Source: Catenulispora pinisilvae
Lineage (GTDB): Bacteria; Actinomycetota; Actinomycetes; Streptomycetales; Catenulisporaceae
Reading direction: 5' to 3'
Length of the DNA: 64,000 bases
Assembly (NCBI RefSeq): GCF_015356865.1
Contig: NZ_JAAFZA010000010.1
Span: 33,580 to 97,579, forward strand
The notes below the pieces were generated by a model. It had not been told where the DNA came from and searched no databases. It saw only the letters and a program-made list of their open reading frames with translations. Shown here one piece after another: positions 51,675 through 61,127 of the stretch. The translations under genes and the position numbers were made by a program. The first letter of the stretch is position 1, and each line of letters begins with the position of its first letter.

Positions 51675-52583
51675 CTACCGCGGCGCGCGCCATAGGACGG
51701 GGCAGAAATCCGGGTCCGCATAGTCCGGAAGGCCGCGTTCGGTCCTGCGCACCACCGTGTCGTGGTTGTACTCGACCATCGTGCCGTCCGGCTGGCGGAA
51801 CGACTGGTAGGCGTTGTCCCCATCCTGGAGGTGCAAGGAGACGGCCCGGCGCGGCCGGTCGGCCAGGTTGGGGCCACTGCCGTGATAGGTGCGGCAGTGG
51901 TGGAAACTCATGTGCCCCTTCGGGATGGTCATCGGCATCTTGTGAACCTCGGCGTTGTTGAACTCGGCGTTCTCGGCCAGGCGCCGGTCCAGATCCCCGT
52001 GATCCCGCTGGGCGAAGTGCTGAGCGGTGCTGGCGTCGTCGCCGACCTCCTTCCACAGCTGGCTGCCGTCGACCATGGTGATCGTGCCCATCCGCACGTC
52101 GCAGTCGTGGAAGGGGATGAACGCGGTGAGCATCCGATCGGAGGTACAGGTCCGCCAGTAGTGCTTGTCGAAGTGCCACGGCACCACGTTGGTCCGGTCA
52201 TCGGGCCGTGGCGGCTTGTAGATCAGCGTCGACTGGAAGATCCGGACCTCGTCTGCTTCGGCAAGGCGTGCGGCCACCGCGCCGATGATCGGTTTGTTCA
52301 GGATCCGTCCGATGTCATCGCTCAGATAGTGGACGTAGTCGTTGTGGCGCTGGACGTCACCGTCCGCCGGCCGCCAGTCGGCCAGACGACGCGGACGGGC
52401 CGGCAGCTCCCGGTCGCGCTGCCCGGAGTAGAACCGCTCGCTCGCCTCCACCAGGGCGTCGATCTCGTCGTCCGAGAACAGCTTGCGGGACAGGTACCAG
52501 CCGCGTTGCAGGTAGCTTGCGACCTCGGCCTCTGTTGGCAGCAGATGCTCTTCTCCCACCACGGTGAACGCGTCCTTCGACAT
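51675..52583 (-). CDS. Phytanoyl-CoA dioxygenase-like Fe(II)/2-oxoglutarate enzyme
   Basis: 302 aa. Iron triad from VVPWHFDKHYWR (HxD) and CRTYHGSGPN (distal His), with the 2-oxoglutarate Arg in PRRAVSLHL. PhyH-family enzymes hydroxylate or halogenate CoA- or carrier-bound acids. 72 nt after the HmaS-like gene in the same operon. Confidence 0.9.
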   Translation of the reverse strand: MSKDAFTVVGEEHLLPTEAEVASYLQRGWYLSRKLFSDDEIDALVEASERFYSGQRDRELPARPRRLADWRPADGDVQRHNDYVHYLSDDIGRILNKPIIGAVAARLAEADEVRIFQSTLIYKPPRPDDRTNVVPWHFDKHYWRTCTSDRMLTAFIPFHDCDVRMGTITMVDGSQLWKEVGDDASTAQHFAQRDHGDLDRRLAENAEFNNAEVHKMPMTIPKGHMSFHHCRTYHGSGPNLADRPRRAVSLHLQDGDNAYQSFRQPDGTMVEYNHDTVVRRTERGLPDYADPDFCPVLWRAPR

Positions 52584-52655
52584 GTGTCCCCCCTTCCGGG
52601 ATTTACCGATGACTGATGAGTCTTCATGAATTCGATGTCTCTTTGATGCGAGGGC

Positions 52656-53714
52656 TTACTTGCGGGCGACCGCCTCGTAGAGCGCCTTGATGTTTCCGCT
52701 GCCGAAGGTCTGTGCACCATGGCGATCGATGAGTTCGAAGAAGAGCGTGCGGCGGGTGTGCATGGAACGGGTGAATATCTGGAAGATGTGGCCCCAGGAA
52801 TCCCGGTCCGCGAGCACATCGGTCTCGCGCAGCGTTTCGATCGGCAGGCTGATATCGCCGAGCCGTTCGGGCAGGCGGTCGTAGTAGCTGTCCGGCGTTT
52901 CGAGGAACTCCACACCCTGGCTCCGCAACCGCGGCACCGCCGAGAGGATGTCCTGGGTGAGGAAGGCCAGATGCTGGACGCCCGCGCCGCCGTGGGCTTC
53001 GAGGAACTCGTCGATCTGACCGGGCTGCCGGCTCGTGTCCGGCTCGATCAAGGTGAAGGTGGCCTTGCCCGATGTGCTCTGGACCACTTGCGAATTCATT
53101 GCCTGGCCGCCTACTTCGATGTGTTCCTCGAAGATCCGCGAGAACCCGAGCACATCCCGGTGGTAGTCGACGGTGTCCGTCAGTGAGCCGGACGGCAGGC
53201 ACACCGCTATGTGATCCAGCGTCCTCAAGGGGGCACCGGTCGGGTCCTGCCCCGTGGCGTCCACCGTGGCGTCCACCGGCGTCAACCCCGGCAGGAGGGT
53301 CTCGCCCGAGCCGTCACGGGTCACGAACCGGTAGTCGACGTCGCCGAACCCGGAGACCGCCGCGGTCACCAGTCCGTCGGCGATCTGCTCGGCGGGCTGT
53401 TCCGACGCCCTGGAGCCGGCCTCGACCGCCTCGGAGAAGGCCAGGGCCGCATCGCTCGTTTCGAATGCGACGACCGCGACGCCGTCCCCGTGGCGGGCGA
53501 CGTACTGCGCGGCTGGATGATCCGCTGTGAGGCCGGTGGTCAACAGGATCCGGATATCGCCCTGGCCCAGCAGCATCGATCGCTGACCGGGCAGCCCGGT
53601 CTCGGGACCGCCTTGGCCGCAGGTTCTGAATCCGAACGCGGTACGGAGAAAGAAAGCAGTCTGCAATACGTCCCCGACATAGAACTCCACATGATCGATT
53701 CCCTCGATCTTCAC
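52656..53714 (-). CDS. 4-hydroxymandelate synthase-like (HppD/HmaS) dioxygenase
   Basis: 352 aa. Two vicinal-oxygen-chelate domains: N-terminal GIDHVEFYVGDVLQTAFFL and C-terminal LDHIAVCLPSGSL (His ligand), VQHLAFLTQDILSAV (second His) and LFFELIDRHGAQTFGSGN (Glu). AMNSQVVQSTSGKATFTLIEP and NIKALYEAV match hydroxymandelate synthases better than 4-hydroxyphenylpyruvate dioxygenases as I remember them. It would turn 4-hydroxyphenylpyruvate into 4-hydroxymandelate (or homogentisate if HppD). No hydroxymandelate oxidase is visible. First gene of the four-gene operon. Confidence 0.85.
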   Translation of the reverse strand: MKIEGIDHVEFYVGDVLQTAFFLRTAFGFRTCGQGGPETGLPGQRSMLLGQGDIRILLTTGLTADHPAAQYVARHGDGVAVVAFETSDAALAFSEAVEAGSRASEQPAEQIADGLVTAAVSGFGDVDYRFVTRDGSGETLLPGLTPVDATVDATGQDPTGAPLRTLDHIAVCLPSGSLTDTVDYHRDVLGFSRIFEEHIEVGGQAMNSQVVQSTSGKATFTLIEPDTSRQPGQIDEFLEAHGGAGVQHLAFLTQDILSAVPRLRSQGVEFLETPDSYYDRLPERLGDISLPIETLRETDVLADRDSWGHIFQIFTRSMHTRRTLFFELIDRHGAQTFGSGNIKALYEAVARK

Positions 53715-53823
53715 CGCAAGCCTCCTAGGTGGAAGCTTGAGCCGGGTGATCCGGCGCCCTTTGACGCTCCACGCTGATCACCAGACTCCGGTCGCGCCGT
53801 CCGACTGTCCAAGACACACAGCC

Positions 53824-53838
53824 ATAGCCATCGGCTAT
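53824..53838. promoter_or_regulatory. ATAGC-N5-GCTAT inverted repeat, second copy
   Basis: ATAGCCATCGGCTAT in the 201-bp region between the divergent HmaS-like and ketosynthase genes; same arms and spacing as at 42815-42829. Well placed to control both operons. Confidence 0.55.
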
Positions 53839-53915
53839 CAGGGTGCGTATTGGCCTTCGACAATGAGCGCCGTGCATCGTTGCTCCAGGACTTCATCGAG
53901 GAGGGCGACAGGCAT

Positions 53916-55169
53916 ATGGCTGATCCCACGGGGAGCGGCAGAGCAGCTACGCCGGCTTTCGCCGCTGTGGTCACCGGTATCGGGCTGGTCACTCCGGCGG
54001 GTATAGGCGTGTCTGAGAACTGGAAGCGTGTCGTCGCCGGGATTCCGACCGCCGCAATCCGCGCTGAGCTCGCGGACTGCGCTCTGAGCATGGCTTGCCG
54101 AGTGCCGGACTTCCCGCCTGATACCCCCGGGCTGCGACGCGGCTGGCAGTTCGACCCCTTCACCCAGTTCGCCGTCACAGCGGCCTACGAGGCCCTGGCG
54201 AGAGCCGGATTAGATCCGGATGCCTGGCCGGACAGCACTCGCGTGGCCGTGGTGCTCGGATCGGGATCCGGCGGCGCGGCGACGATGGAGGAACAGATCG
54301 TCAGGCTGCGCCGGGGTGGGCCGAACCGGGTCTCACCGCTGACGCTGCCGATGGGTCTGGCCAACATGGCCGCGGGCCAGATCGCCATCGAGTTCGGTAC
54401 GCAGGGCCCGTGCCTGGCTCCCAGCACCGCGTGCGCGTCCGGTGCGACGGCGATCGGCATCGGCCGGGACTTGCTGCGCACCGGCGCGGCGGACATCGTG
54501 ATCGCGGGCGGAGCGGATGCCTGCATCACGCCGATGTATATATCGGCACTGTTTCGCATGGGCGCCCTGTCGAAGCGTACCGACGACCCGGAAACCGCGT
54601 CCCGGCCTTTCGACGCCGACCGCGACGGCATGGTGCTCGGCGAAGGCGCCGGCGTGCTCGTCCTGGAGTCCGAAGAGCACGCCCGGGAGCGAGGAGCCAG
54701 GCCCCTCGCGCGGGTCGCCGGTTTCGGCGCCTCCGCTGACGCGCACCATGTCACCTCTCCGCATCCCGAAGGCCGCGGCGCGAAGCTGGCCATGCGAAAC
54801 GCCCTCGCCGACGCCGGGCTGGGCGCCGGTGACATCGACTACGTCAACGCACACGGGACGTCCACCCCACTCAACGACTCCATCGAGGCCAACGCGATCC
54901 ACGCGGTACTCGGCCCGGATGTCGCGGTGAGTTCCACCAAGGGCGTCACGGGCCATCCGCTCGGCGCGGCCGGTGCGATCGAGGCCGCGTACGCGGTGCT
55001 GGCAATCCTGGACGGCATCATTCCGCCCACCGCGAACCTGACCAAGCCAGACCCGGTCATGGAGGTCGACCTCGTCCACACCGGTGCCCGGTACGGCCCG
55101 GTGGACGTGGTGATGAGCAATTCCTTCGGATTCGGTGGCCAGAACGCCACGCTCCTGATCACCGCATGA
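53916..55169 (+). CDS. Beta-ketoacyl-ACP synthase (KAS II type)
   Basis: 417 aa from ATG 53916, matching the usual FabF length; an earlier TTG at 53850 would add 22 residues. Active site Cys about residue 173 in APSTACASGATAIG; the two His in NAHGTSTPLND and GVTGHPLGAAGAIEA. GFGGQNA ends the protein as in FabF. Extends an acyl or aryl starter on the ACPs of region C. No chain-length factor-like partner is present. Operon with the acyl-CoA oxidase-like gene (30 nt). Confidence 0.93.
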   Translation: MADPTGSGRAATPAFAAVVTGIGLVTPAGIGVSENWKRVVAGIPTAAIRAELADCALSMACRVPDFPPDTPGLRRGWQFDPFTQFAVTAAYEALARAGLDPDAWPDSTRVAVVLGSGSGGAATMEEQIVRLRRGGPNRVSPLTLPMGLANMAAGQIAIEFGTQGPCLAPSTACASGATAIGIGRDLLRTGAADIVIAGGADACITPMYISALFRMGALSKRTDDPETASRPFDADRDGMVLGEGAGVLVLESEEHARERGARPLARVAGFGASADAHHVTSPHPEGRGAKLAMRNALADAGLGAGDIDYVNAHGTSTPLNDSIEANAIHAVLGPDVAVSSTKGVTGHPLGAAGAIEAAYAVLAILDGIIPPTANLTKPDPVMEVDLVHTGARYGPVDVVMSNSFGFGGQNATLLITA

Positions 55170-55199
55170 CCCGACGGCGAACACTACGAAGGGAAACCG

Positions 55200-57095
55200 A
55201 TGACCTCCGATACGGGTCTGCGGCCCGCGCCCCCGGCCGGGCCGGACCGGGACAGCGACCATGACCGCGACCGTGACAGCGCGGATCTGACTCGGCTGCT
55301 GTATGACGGAACGTATGCCGGCGTGCACGAAGACATCCGGGCGTTGCTGTTCGACCCGATCTTCGATCACCGCCGCGATCTGACTTCGAACGAGGCCGGC
55401 CGACTGGCCTACCGGCGCGGCCGGTTCGTGCACGGCCGATTGGAACGGCCCGCCGACGTGCTCCGCGACCCGCGGCGCCTGTTCGCTCTCACCGAGTGGA
55501 CCACGTTGCTGGACATCTCGACCTTCCCCGTGCTGGCGGTCCACTACAACCTCTGCTTCGGCACGCTGATCGAGCACAGCGCCGGCCGCGACGACGTCGC
55601 CGACTACATCGAGGAACTGGACAGCCTCAGCTCGTTCGGCCCTTACATGGCCACCGAGCTCGGCTACGGCAACAACGTCGCGGCACTGCGAACCGAGGCT
55701 GTCTACGACAACGAGACGAACACATTCGTGCTGAACACGCCGGATGTGCCGGCTCAAAAACACATGCCGTACAGCGGGTTCACCGACATCCCGAAGCTCG
55801 CCGTCGTCATGGCCCGCCTGAAGTCGGCCGGCCAGGACTACGGTGTCTTCCCCTTCATGGTCAGGATCAGCGGCTCGGACGGGCCGGCTGAGGGTGTTCG
55901 GGCCGCCTTGTGCCCGGAGAAGCCCGCGATGGGTCTGGACAACGGTCTGACCTGGTTCGACCATGTTCGGATCCCGCGGCGGAGTCTGCTCACCGGAGAC
56001 CTGGGCGAGTTCACCGAGGATGGTGTGTTCCACCCGTCCGTAGCCAATCCGCGCAAGCGATTCCTGCGGGCCATGAGCCGGAACCAGCCGGGCCGAATCT
56101 GCGTGTCCGCCGCTTCAGTCTCACTGGGCCGGGCCAGCGTCTACATCGCGTTGCGCTACGCGCTCCAGCGGGTGACCAACGCTCCTGGCCGTAACGACAT
56201 GCCGGTCATTGAATACCGCAGCCACCAATTGCCGCTGTTCACCGCGCTGGCGAAGGTCTACGCGATGACCTTCTTGGTGAACCGGACCAAGCGCGAGTAC
56301 GTAGCCCGGCGCGGTGTCGTCGACACCGATCTCAGTAACCTGATCTCCATCACCAAGGCGCTGACGACCTGGGAGATGAGTGACGTCGCGGCCGTGTGCC
56401 GCGAACGGTGCGGTGCGCAAGGCATGTTCAGCGTCAACCGGATCGTCGACTACGGGATCTTCCTGCAGAGCGCGGTCACTGCCGAAGGCGACAGCCAGGT
56501 ACTGCTGGCCGCCACCGCGGGCCAGGAGATCGCCCGGTCCGGTGGCGAACTCACACCACAGACACCGGATCCACGAGGCCGCGACATCCGGGATCCGGCC
56601 CTGCAACTGGAATGCATCCGATACCGAGCGCACTGGCTTCGGCAGGCGGTCCGTGAGGCGATGCACGCCGATCGGCGAGAGCCGTACTTCGATTCCTGGA
56701 ACCGCAACGTCAACGACGCCTTGGCGATGGCCCGCCTCGAAGGTGTCGCGGCGGCGCTGGAGTGCGCCCTCGCCGCAGCAGACGACGCTCGAACCACTGC
56801 GGTAAGCCAGGCGCTGCGTTTGCTCGCCGCACTCTACGGTCTCCACGAAATCCAGCGCGACGCCGGCTGGTACCTGGCGCGCGGTGCCCTCGACGCCGCT
56901 CAGGTCGAAGCGATTCCGGCCGCCGCTGACGGTCTCTGCGAAACCCTGCGACCACAGATCCCGATGCTCATCGACGGATTCCAGCTGTCGCCGCAGTTGC
57001 TTCGCGCACCCATCGCCGCTGACGACTACGTGACCGCCTACAACGAGCTGACCGGTCCCGGCCAGCCGGAACCGATCGAAGAAGGAGCCGAATAG
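55200..57095 (+). CDS. Acyl-CoA oxidase/dehydrogenase-like flavoprotein
   Basis: 631 aa, the length of acyl-CoA oxidases rather than of the ~380-aa dehydrogenases. ATELGYGNNVAALRTEAVYD, NTPDVPAQKHMPYSG, RMSRNQPGRICVS-like and AEGDSQVLL correspond to conserved ACOX stretches. It would introduce an alpha,beta double bond into an acyl thioester with FAD. An acidic, repetitive N-terminus (PDRDSDHDRDRDSAD) precedes the domain. Coupled with the thioesterase (2 nt). Confidence 0.88.
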   Translation: MTSDTGLRPAPPAGPDRDSDHDRDRDSADLTRLLYDGTYAGVHEDIRALLFDPIFDHRRDLTSNEAGRLAYRRGRFVHGRLERPADVLRDPRRLFALTEWTTLLDISTFPVLAVHYNLCFGTLIEHSAGRDDVADYIEELDSLSSFGPYMATELGYGNNVAALRTEAVYDNETNTFVLNTPDVPAQKHMPYSGFTDIPKLAVVMARLKSAGQDYGVFPFMVRISGSDGPAEGVRAALCPEKPAMGLDNGLTWFDHVRIPRRSLLTGDLGEFTEDGVFHPSVANPRKRFLRAMSRNQPGRICVSAASVSLGRASVYIALRYALQRVTNAPGRNDMPVIEYRSHQLPLFTALAKVYAMTFLVNRTKREYVARRGVVDTDLSNLISITKALTTWEMSDVAAVCRERCGAQGMFSVNRIVDYGIFLQSAVTAEGDSQVLLAATAGQEIARSGGELTPQTPDPRGRDIRDPALQLECIRYRAHWLRQAVREAMHADRREPYFDSWNRNVNDALAMARLEGVAAALECALAAADDARTTAVSQALRLLAALYGLHEIQRDAGWYLARGALDAAQVEAIPAAADGLCETLRPQIPMLIDGFQLSPQLLRAPIAADDYVTAYNELTGPGQPEPIEEGAE

Positions 57096-57097
57096 CC

Positions 57098-57562
57098 ATG
57101 GCCCGACACCTTTACCGCTGCCCGCTGCGCTGGGCCGACATGGACATGTACGGCATCATCAACAACGTGGCCTACCTGCGTTATCTGGAAGAAGCGCGGC
57201 GCGACCTCATGGCGCCGCTGGCGATCGTCGACGATGAGAACCCTTTGTTCCGCGGCGACCCGGTTGTCATAAGCCACACGATCGACTACAAGCGGCCGCT
57301 TATTTATCGGCCCCGGCCGGTCGACGTGGAAACCTGGGTGTCGCAGATCCAGACGGCCATGGTCACCATCGACTACCAGGTCAAGGACGGCGACCAGCTC
57401 TGCGCCACAGCCTCGACCGTCATCGCGCCGTTCAACCATGACGCCGGCCGGGCCAGGCGGCTCACCGCCGACGAGCGGGCATTGCTGGAGAAGTACCTTG
57501 AGGCGTCCGCGCAGCCGGAAGCCGTGGCATCGCGTTCGGGTTCGGGGACGGTCAGGAAGTAG
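57098..57562 (+). CDS. 4HBT-type acyl thioesterase
   Basis: 154 aa hot-dog protein. RWADMDMYGIINNVAYLRYLEEAR carries the catalytic Asp of the 4-hydroxybenzoyl-CoA thioesterase family. Probably releases the chain or edits carrier proteins in region C. Last gene of the ketosynthase operon, ahead of a strong hairpin. Confidence 0.92.
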   Translation: MARHLYRCPLRWADMDMYGIINNVAYLRYLEEARRDLMAPLAIVDDENPLFRGDPVVISHTIDYKRPLIYRPRPVDVETWVSQIQTAMVTIDYQVKDGDQLCATASTVIAPFNHDAGRARRLTADERALLEKYLEASAQPEAVASRSGSGTVRK

Positions 57563-57582
57563 TCGGTGCTTATAGCCGACGG

Positions 57583-57618
57583 CGCGGCGCCCCCGGCTGG
57601 TTAGCCGGGGGCGCCGCG
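57583..57618 (+). terminator. Terminator hairpin, 16-bp perfect stem
   Basis: Arms 57583-57598 and 57603-57618 pair perfectly (CGCGGCGCCCCCGGCT and its complement), loop 4 nt, followed by TTGTATCT. Ends the ketosynthase-oxidase-thioesterase operon. Confidence 0.88.
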
Positions 57619-57807
57619 TTGTATCTGGACTTCTGCGATCGGATGGCAGTGCCCTGTTACGGCACGGGCTCCACGTAGGTGTCCGGCGTGAACACTGGTT
57701 GGCTTCGGGTGGCCGGCCGGGGCGGCCAGGCGCCGCTACTGTGCCCTTGGCAGCCAGAGGCTGCGTGCCGTTTCGCGCCGGTACCCCCAGGAATCAATCG
57801 GTCTAGC

Positions 57808-58011
57808 TCAGGACGTCTGCGGGGCTTCTTCCTTGGCGCGCAGATACTGCTCGGCGGCTATCCGTGCGACGACGCCGTGCTCCCAGCACAGCCGACAGGC
57901 CACGCGTACTTGTGAGTCGTCACCGAGGACCCGTCCGGTGCCGGCACAGGCCGGGCAGGTGACGATGAGCGGCTTCATCTGGGTCTGGATCGGGTTCTTG
58001 TTCACTCGCAT
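57808..58011 (-). CDS. Small zinc-ribbon protein
   Basis: 67 aa from the ATG at 58011 (GAGGAG six nt upstream). CPACAGTGRV and later CRLCWEHG give two CxxC pairs, a DnaJ-like or zinc-ribbon fold. Found as a small conserved protein of unknown role in actinomycetes. It lies alone between the terminator and the SARP gene, transcribed opposite to both. Confidence 0.65.
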   Translation of the reverse strand: MRVNKNPIQTQMKPLIVTCPACAGTGRVLGDDSQVRVACRLCWEHGVVARIAAEQYLRAKEEAPQTS

Positions 58012-58234
58012 CAGGCTTCTCCTCGTCACTGTCGGTCTGGCCCCATCGAGGGCGGCACCGACCAGCGCCTTCAGAGTGCGCGTTCAGGATGCGAATCCGA
58101 GCGCAGCCATCGCGCAATCCGGATGGAAGCTCGGGCGGCAACGATCCGGTGAAAAGTGCGCGCAGAGGTGCGCAACGGCGTCTACTTGAACGGCAGGGAC
58201 TGCTCGCGGGTATCGCGATGCTTCAGGGGGAGCG

Positions 58235-61087
58235 ATGACGGAGTTCCGGCTACTGGGAGACATGCAGGCCTGGCACGCCGACCAACAGTTGGAGCTGGGC
58301 GGCCAGCAGCAGAAGTGCGTTCTGGCCGTGCTGCTGCTGCACCCGGGCCAGGCGGTGCCGACCAAGCGGATCGTGGCCTACGCCTGGCCCCCGGATCCCC
58401 CGAACACCGCCGAGAAGCTGGTCGCCGGCTATATCGCCAAGCTTCGCAAGATCCTGGAACCGGCGGGCGGCATCAGCTTGCGAAGCCGGCCGCCCGGCTA
58501 CGTCGCCGAGGTGGACCCCGAGCTGATCGACGCCCACCGGTTCACCGCCCTGATCCACCAGGCCCGCACCGATCGCGAGGCCGCCGACGACGAACAGGCC
58601 GAGGCACACCTGCGCCGCGCCCTGGGCATGTGGCGCGGCATCCCGCTGGCCGACTTGGACAGTCCGTGGCTTCGCGACCGTGGCCTGGCCCTGGAACAGA
58701 CCCGCCTCGACGCCTTGGAGGAGCTCGCCGAGATCGACCTGCGCGCAGACCGCGTCCGCGAGACGATCGGCATGCTGCGCGGCCCGCACGCCGACCATCC
58801 CGAACGCGAACGCCTCGCCGCCCTCCTGGTCCGCGCCTTGCACACCGCCGGCGAACCGGCCCAAGCAGCCCAGACGGCTGCCGCGGCCGTCCGCTCGGTG
58901 CGCGCGCTGGGTTTGGAGCCCGGCCGGGTGCTGCGCCAAGCCCAACAGGACGCCTTGACCAACCAGGCCCCGGGCAGACAAGCCCCGTCGGTCCAGGGCC
59001 GTCATCAGGGCCGGCATCAGCTGCCGACGCCGACCCGAGCGTTCACCGGACGTGCCGAGGAACTCCAGCGCCTCACCGACACGGCCCAGGCCGTATCCGA
59101 GGGATCGGTCGGAACAGTGGTGATCACCGCGATCGACGGGATGGGCGGCATCGGCAAGACGTCGCTCGCCCTGCGCGCGGCGCACGACATCGGCGACCGC
59201 TTCCCGGACGGACAACTCTTCATCGACCTCCAGGGATACACCGACGGCCTCGACCCGCTCACCGCCGACCAAGCGCTCCACTCGGTCCTGAGCTCCCTCG
59301 GCGTACCGTCTCAGCGCATTCCCGCGGATCCTCAGGCGCGTGCCGCGTTCTACCGGGACCGGCTCGCCGGAACCAGAACATTGATCATCCTGGACAACGC
59401 TCTCAACACCGCCCAGGTCAAACCCCTGCTTCCCAGCTCCGCCGGCTGCCTCGTGGTGATCACCAGCCGCGGGCGGCTGACCGGATTGGACGACGCCGAG
59501 AACCTTCCGCTGGATGTACTGACCGAAGCGGACGCGACGGCGCTGTTCCACAAGATCGCCGGACCAGGCCGAGTCCCCGCCGACGATCCCATGCTGCCCG
59601 AGGTCCTCGCCCTGTGCGGCTTCCTGCCGCTGGCCATCAGGATCATCGCCGCCCGGCTGCGCCACCGCCGAGCCCTGCGGACAGACCACCTCGCGCAACA
59701 GCTTCGCGACGAACACGGCCGCCTGGGCCACCTCCAGGACGACGACCGCAGCCTGGCGGCCGCGTTCGAGCTGTCCTTCCGCCACCTTCCGGTCGCGGAG
59801 CAGAACCTGTTCCGGCACCTGGGGCTGGTTCCGGGGCCCGACTTCGATACCTACGCCGCCGCTAACCTCGCCGACACCGACCTGGAGACCGCCGAACGAC
59901 TGCTGGACTCCCTGCTCGATCAGAACCTGCTCGTCCAGCGCACCCCGGGCCGCTACCGCTTCCACGACCTCGTGCGTCTCTACGCGCGAACGCTCGTCCC
60001 CGGGCCCGCCGCCGACGCCACTCTCGCCGCGCTACCGGAGGGCGGCGGAAGCAACACAGCCACCGGGCCACTGGAGCGACTCCTCGACTACTACGTTCAC
60101 ACCGCATACGCCGCGGACGGGCTGGTGAACCCACGCCGCGTGGCAGTGGACATCGGCGTGCCGGACGCGGGCTACCTCGCTCCCGCACTGTTCGACTTGA
60201 ACGCGGCGCTCGCGTGGTTCGACGCCGAATACGCCGGCCTCCTCGCCGCGCAACAGGCCGCGGCGATTCGCGGCTGGCATTCCGCCGTGTGGCGGCTGGC
60301 CTGGATGATGAACAACTTCCAGCTGCGCAGAGGGCACCTCCGAGACCAGGTCACCTGTTGGCAGGTCGCGGTGGCGGCCGTCGAGCGGCTGGGCGACTCC
60401 AGTCTGTTGTCACCGTCCCACCGGTTCCTGGGCATGGCCCACGCCCGCGTGGGCGCTCACACCGAGGCCCTCGGCCATTTGGAGCAGGCTCTCGACTTCG
60501 CCGGGCACCATGGCGACGTCGGTCACGAGGCCCGCGCGCACAACGCACTCGTGGTGGTGTGGTCGGAGAAGGGCGACGATGAGCGGGCATTGACCCATGC
60601 CACGCAAGCCCTGCGCTTGTACCGGACCCTCGGCGAACTGCCCTTGGTGGCGACCGCCCTCAACGCGGTCGGATGGTGCGCTCTCCGGCTCGGGCGCTAT
60701 GACGAAGCCCGCGCAGCCTCCGAGCAGGCGTTGGTCATATGCGTGGAGAGCAACGACCGCCATGGCGAGTCGGCGAACCTGGATACCCTGGGCTCAGTCG
60801 CCCAGGGCCTCGGCGAGTACAGCCGCGCGCTCGACTACTTCAGCCAGGCACAGGTCTTGACCCACGAACTAGGCAACACCTACCAAGAAGCCGGCGTCCT
60901 CGACCGGCTCGCCCAGGCGCACGCAGCCCTCGGCCGGAGCAGTGAGGCCCGCAGCGCATGGCGACAGGCCCTGTCCCTCTATCAATCCCAACACCGGCGC
61001 GCTGATGTCGACCGTGTCGAAAGCCGGCTCGCCGCCTTCGACGAGGTAGCCGAGGAGAGACCGACCTTGCGTGTCCGGGGTGGCTGA
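58235..61087 (+). CDS. AfsR/SARP-family transcriptional regulator with NB-ARC and TPR domains
   Basis: 950 aa. Residues 1-90 are an OmpR-type winged helix (LGGQQQKCVLAVLLLHPGQAVPTKRIV), 95-245 the bacterial transcriptional activation domain. An NB-ARC ATPase follows, with Walker A DGMGGIGKTSLA near residue 305, TLIILDNALNTAQ (Walker B) and LVVITSRGRL. TPR repeats fill the last ~300 residues. SARPs of this size are pathway or pleiotropic activators. Likely activator of region C. Confidence 0.93.
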   Translation: MTEFRLLGDMQAWHADQQLELGGQQQKCVLAVLLLHPGQAVPTKRIVAYAWPPDPPNTAEKLVAGYIAKLRKILEPAGGISLRSRPPGYVAEVDPELIDAHRFTALIHQARTDREAADDEQAEAHLRRALGMWRGIPLADLDSPWLRDRGLALEQTRLDALEELAEIDLRADRVRETIGMLRGPHADHPERERLAALLVRALHTAGEPAQAAQTAAAAVRSVRALGLEPGRVLRQAQQDALTNQAPGRQAPSVQGRHQGRHQLPTPTRAFTGRAEELQRLTDTAQAVSEGSVGTVVITAIDGMGGIGKTSLALRAAHDIGDRFPDGQLFIDLQGYTDGLDPLTADQALHSVLSSLGVPSQRIPADPQARAAFYRDRLAGTRTLIILDNALNTAQVKPLLPSSAGCLVVITSRGRLTGLDDAENLPLDVLTEADATALFHKIAGPGRVPADDPMLPEVLALCGFLPLAIRIIAARLRHRRALRTDHLAQQLRDEHGRLGHLQDDDRSLAAAFELSFRHLPVAEQNLFRHLGLVPGPDFDTYAAANLADTDLETAERLLDSLLDQNLLVQRTPGRYRFHDLVRLYARTLVPGPAADATLAALPEGGGSNTATGPLERLLDYYVHTAYAADGLVNPRRVAVDIGVPDAGYLAPALFDLNAALAWFDAEYAGLLAAQQAAAIRGWHSAVWRLAWMMNNFQLRRGHLRDQVTCWQVAVAAVERLGDSSLLSPSHRFLGMAHARVGAHTEALGHLEQALDFAGHHGDVGHEARAHNALVVVWSEKGDDERALTHATQALRLYRTLGELPLVATALNAVGWCALRLGRYDEARAASEQALVICVESNDRHGESANLDTLGSVAQGLGEYSRALDYFSQAQVLTHELGNTYQEAGVLDRLAQAHAALGRSSEARSAWRQALSLYQSQHRRADVDRVESRLAAFDEVAEERPTLRVRGG

Positions 61088-61096
61088 AGAGACGAA

Positions 61097-61123
61097 GCGA
61101 CCACCGCTGATCCTGGTGATCGC
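61097..61123. terminator. Small hairpin between converging regulator genes
   Basis: 9-bp arms GCGACCACC/GGTGATCGC with one mismatch and a 9-nt loop, in the 40 nt between the SARP and LuxR gene ends. Weak. Confidence 0.3.
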
Positions 61124-61127
61124 GACG

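Noticed and set aside
54333..56033. 566-aa minus-strand open frame
   Set aside because: Antisense to the ketosynthase and acyl-CoA oxidase-like genes, both with clear active-site motifs.
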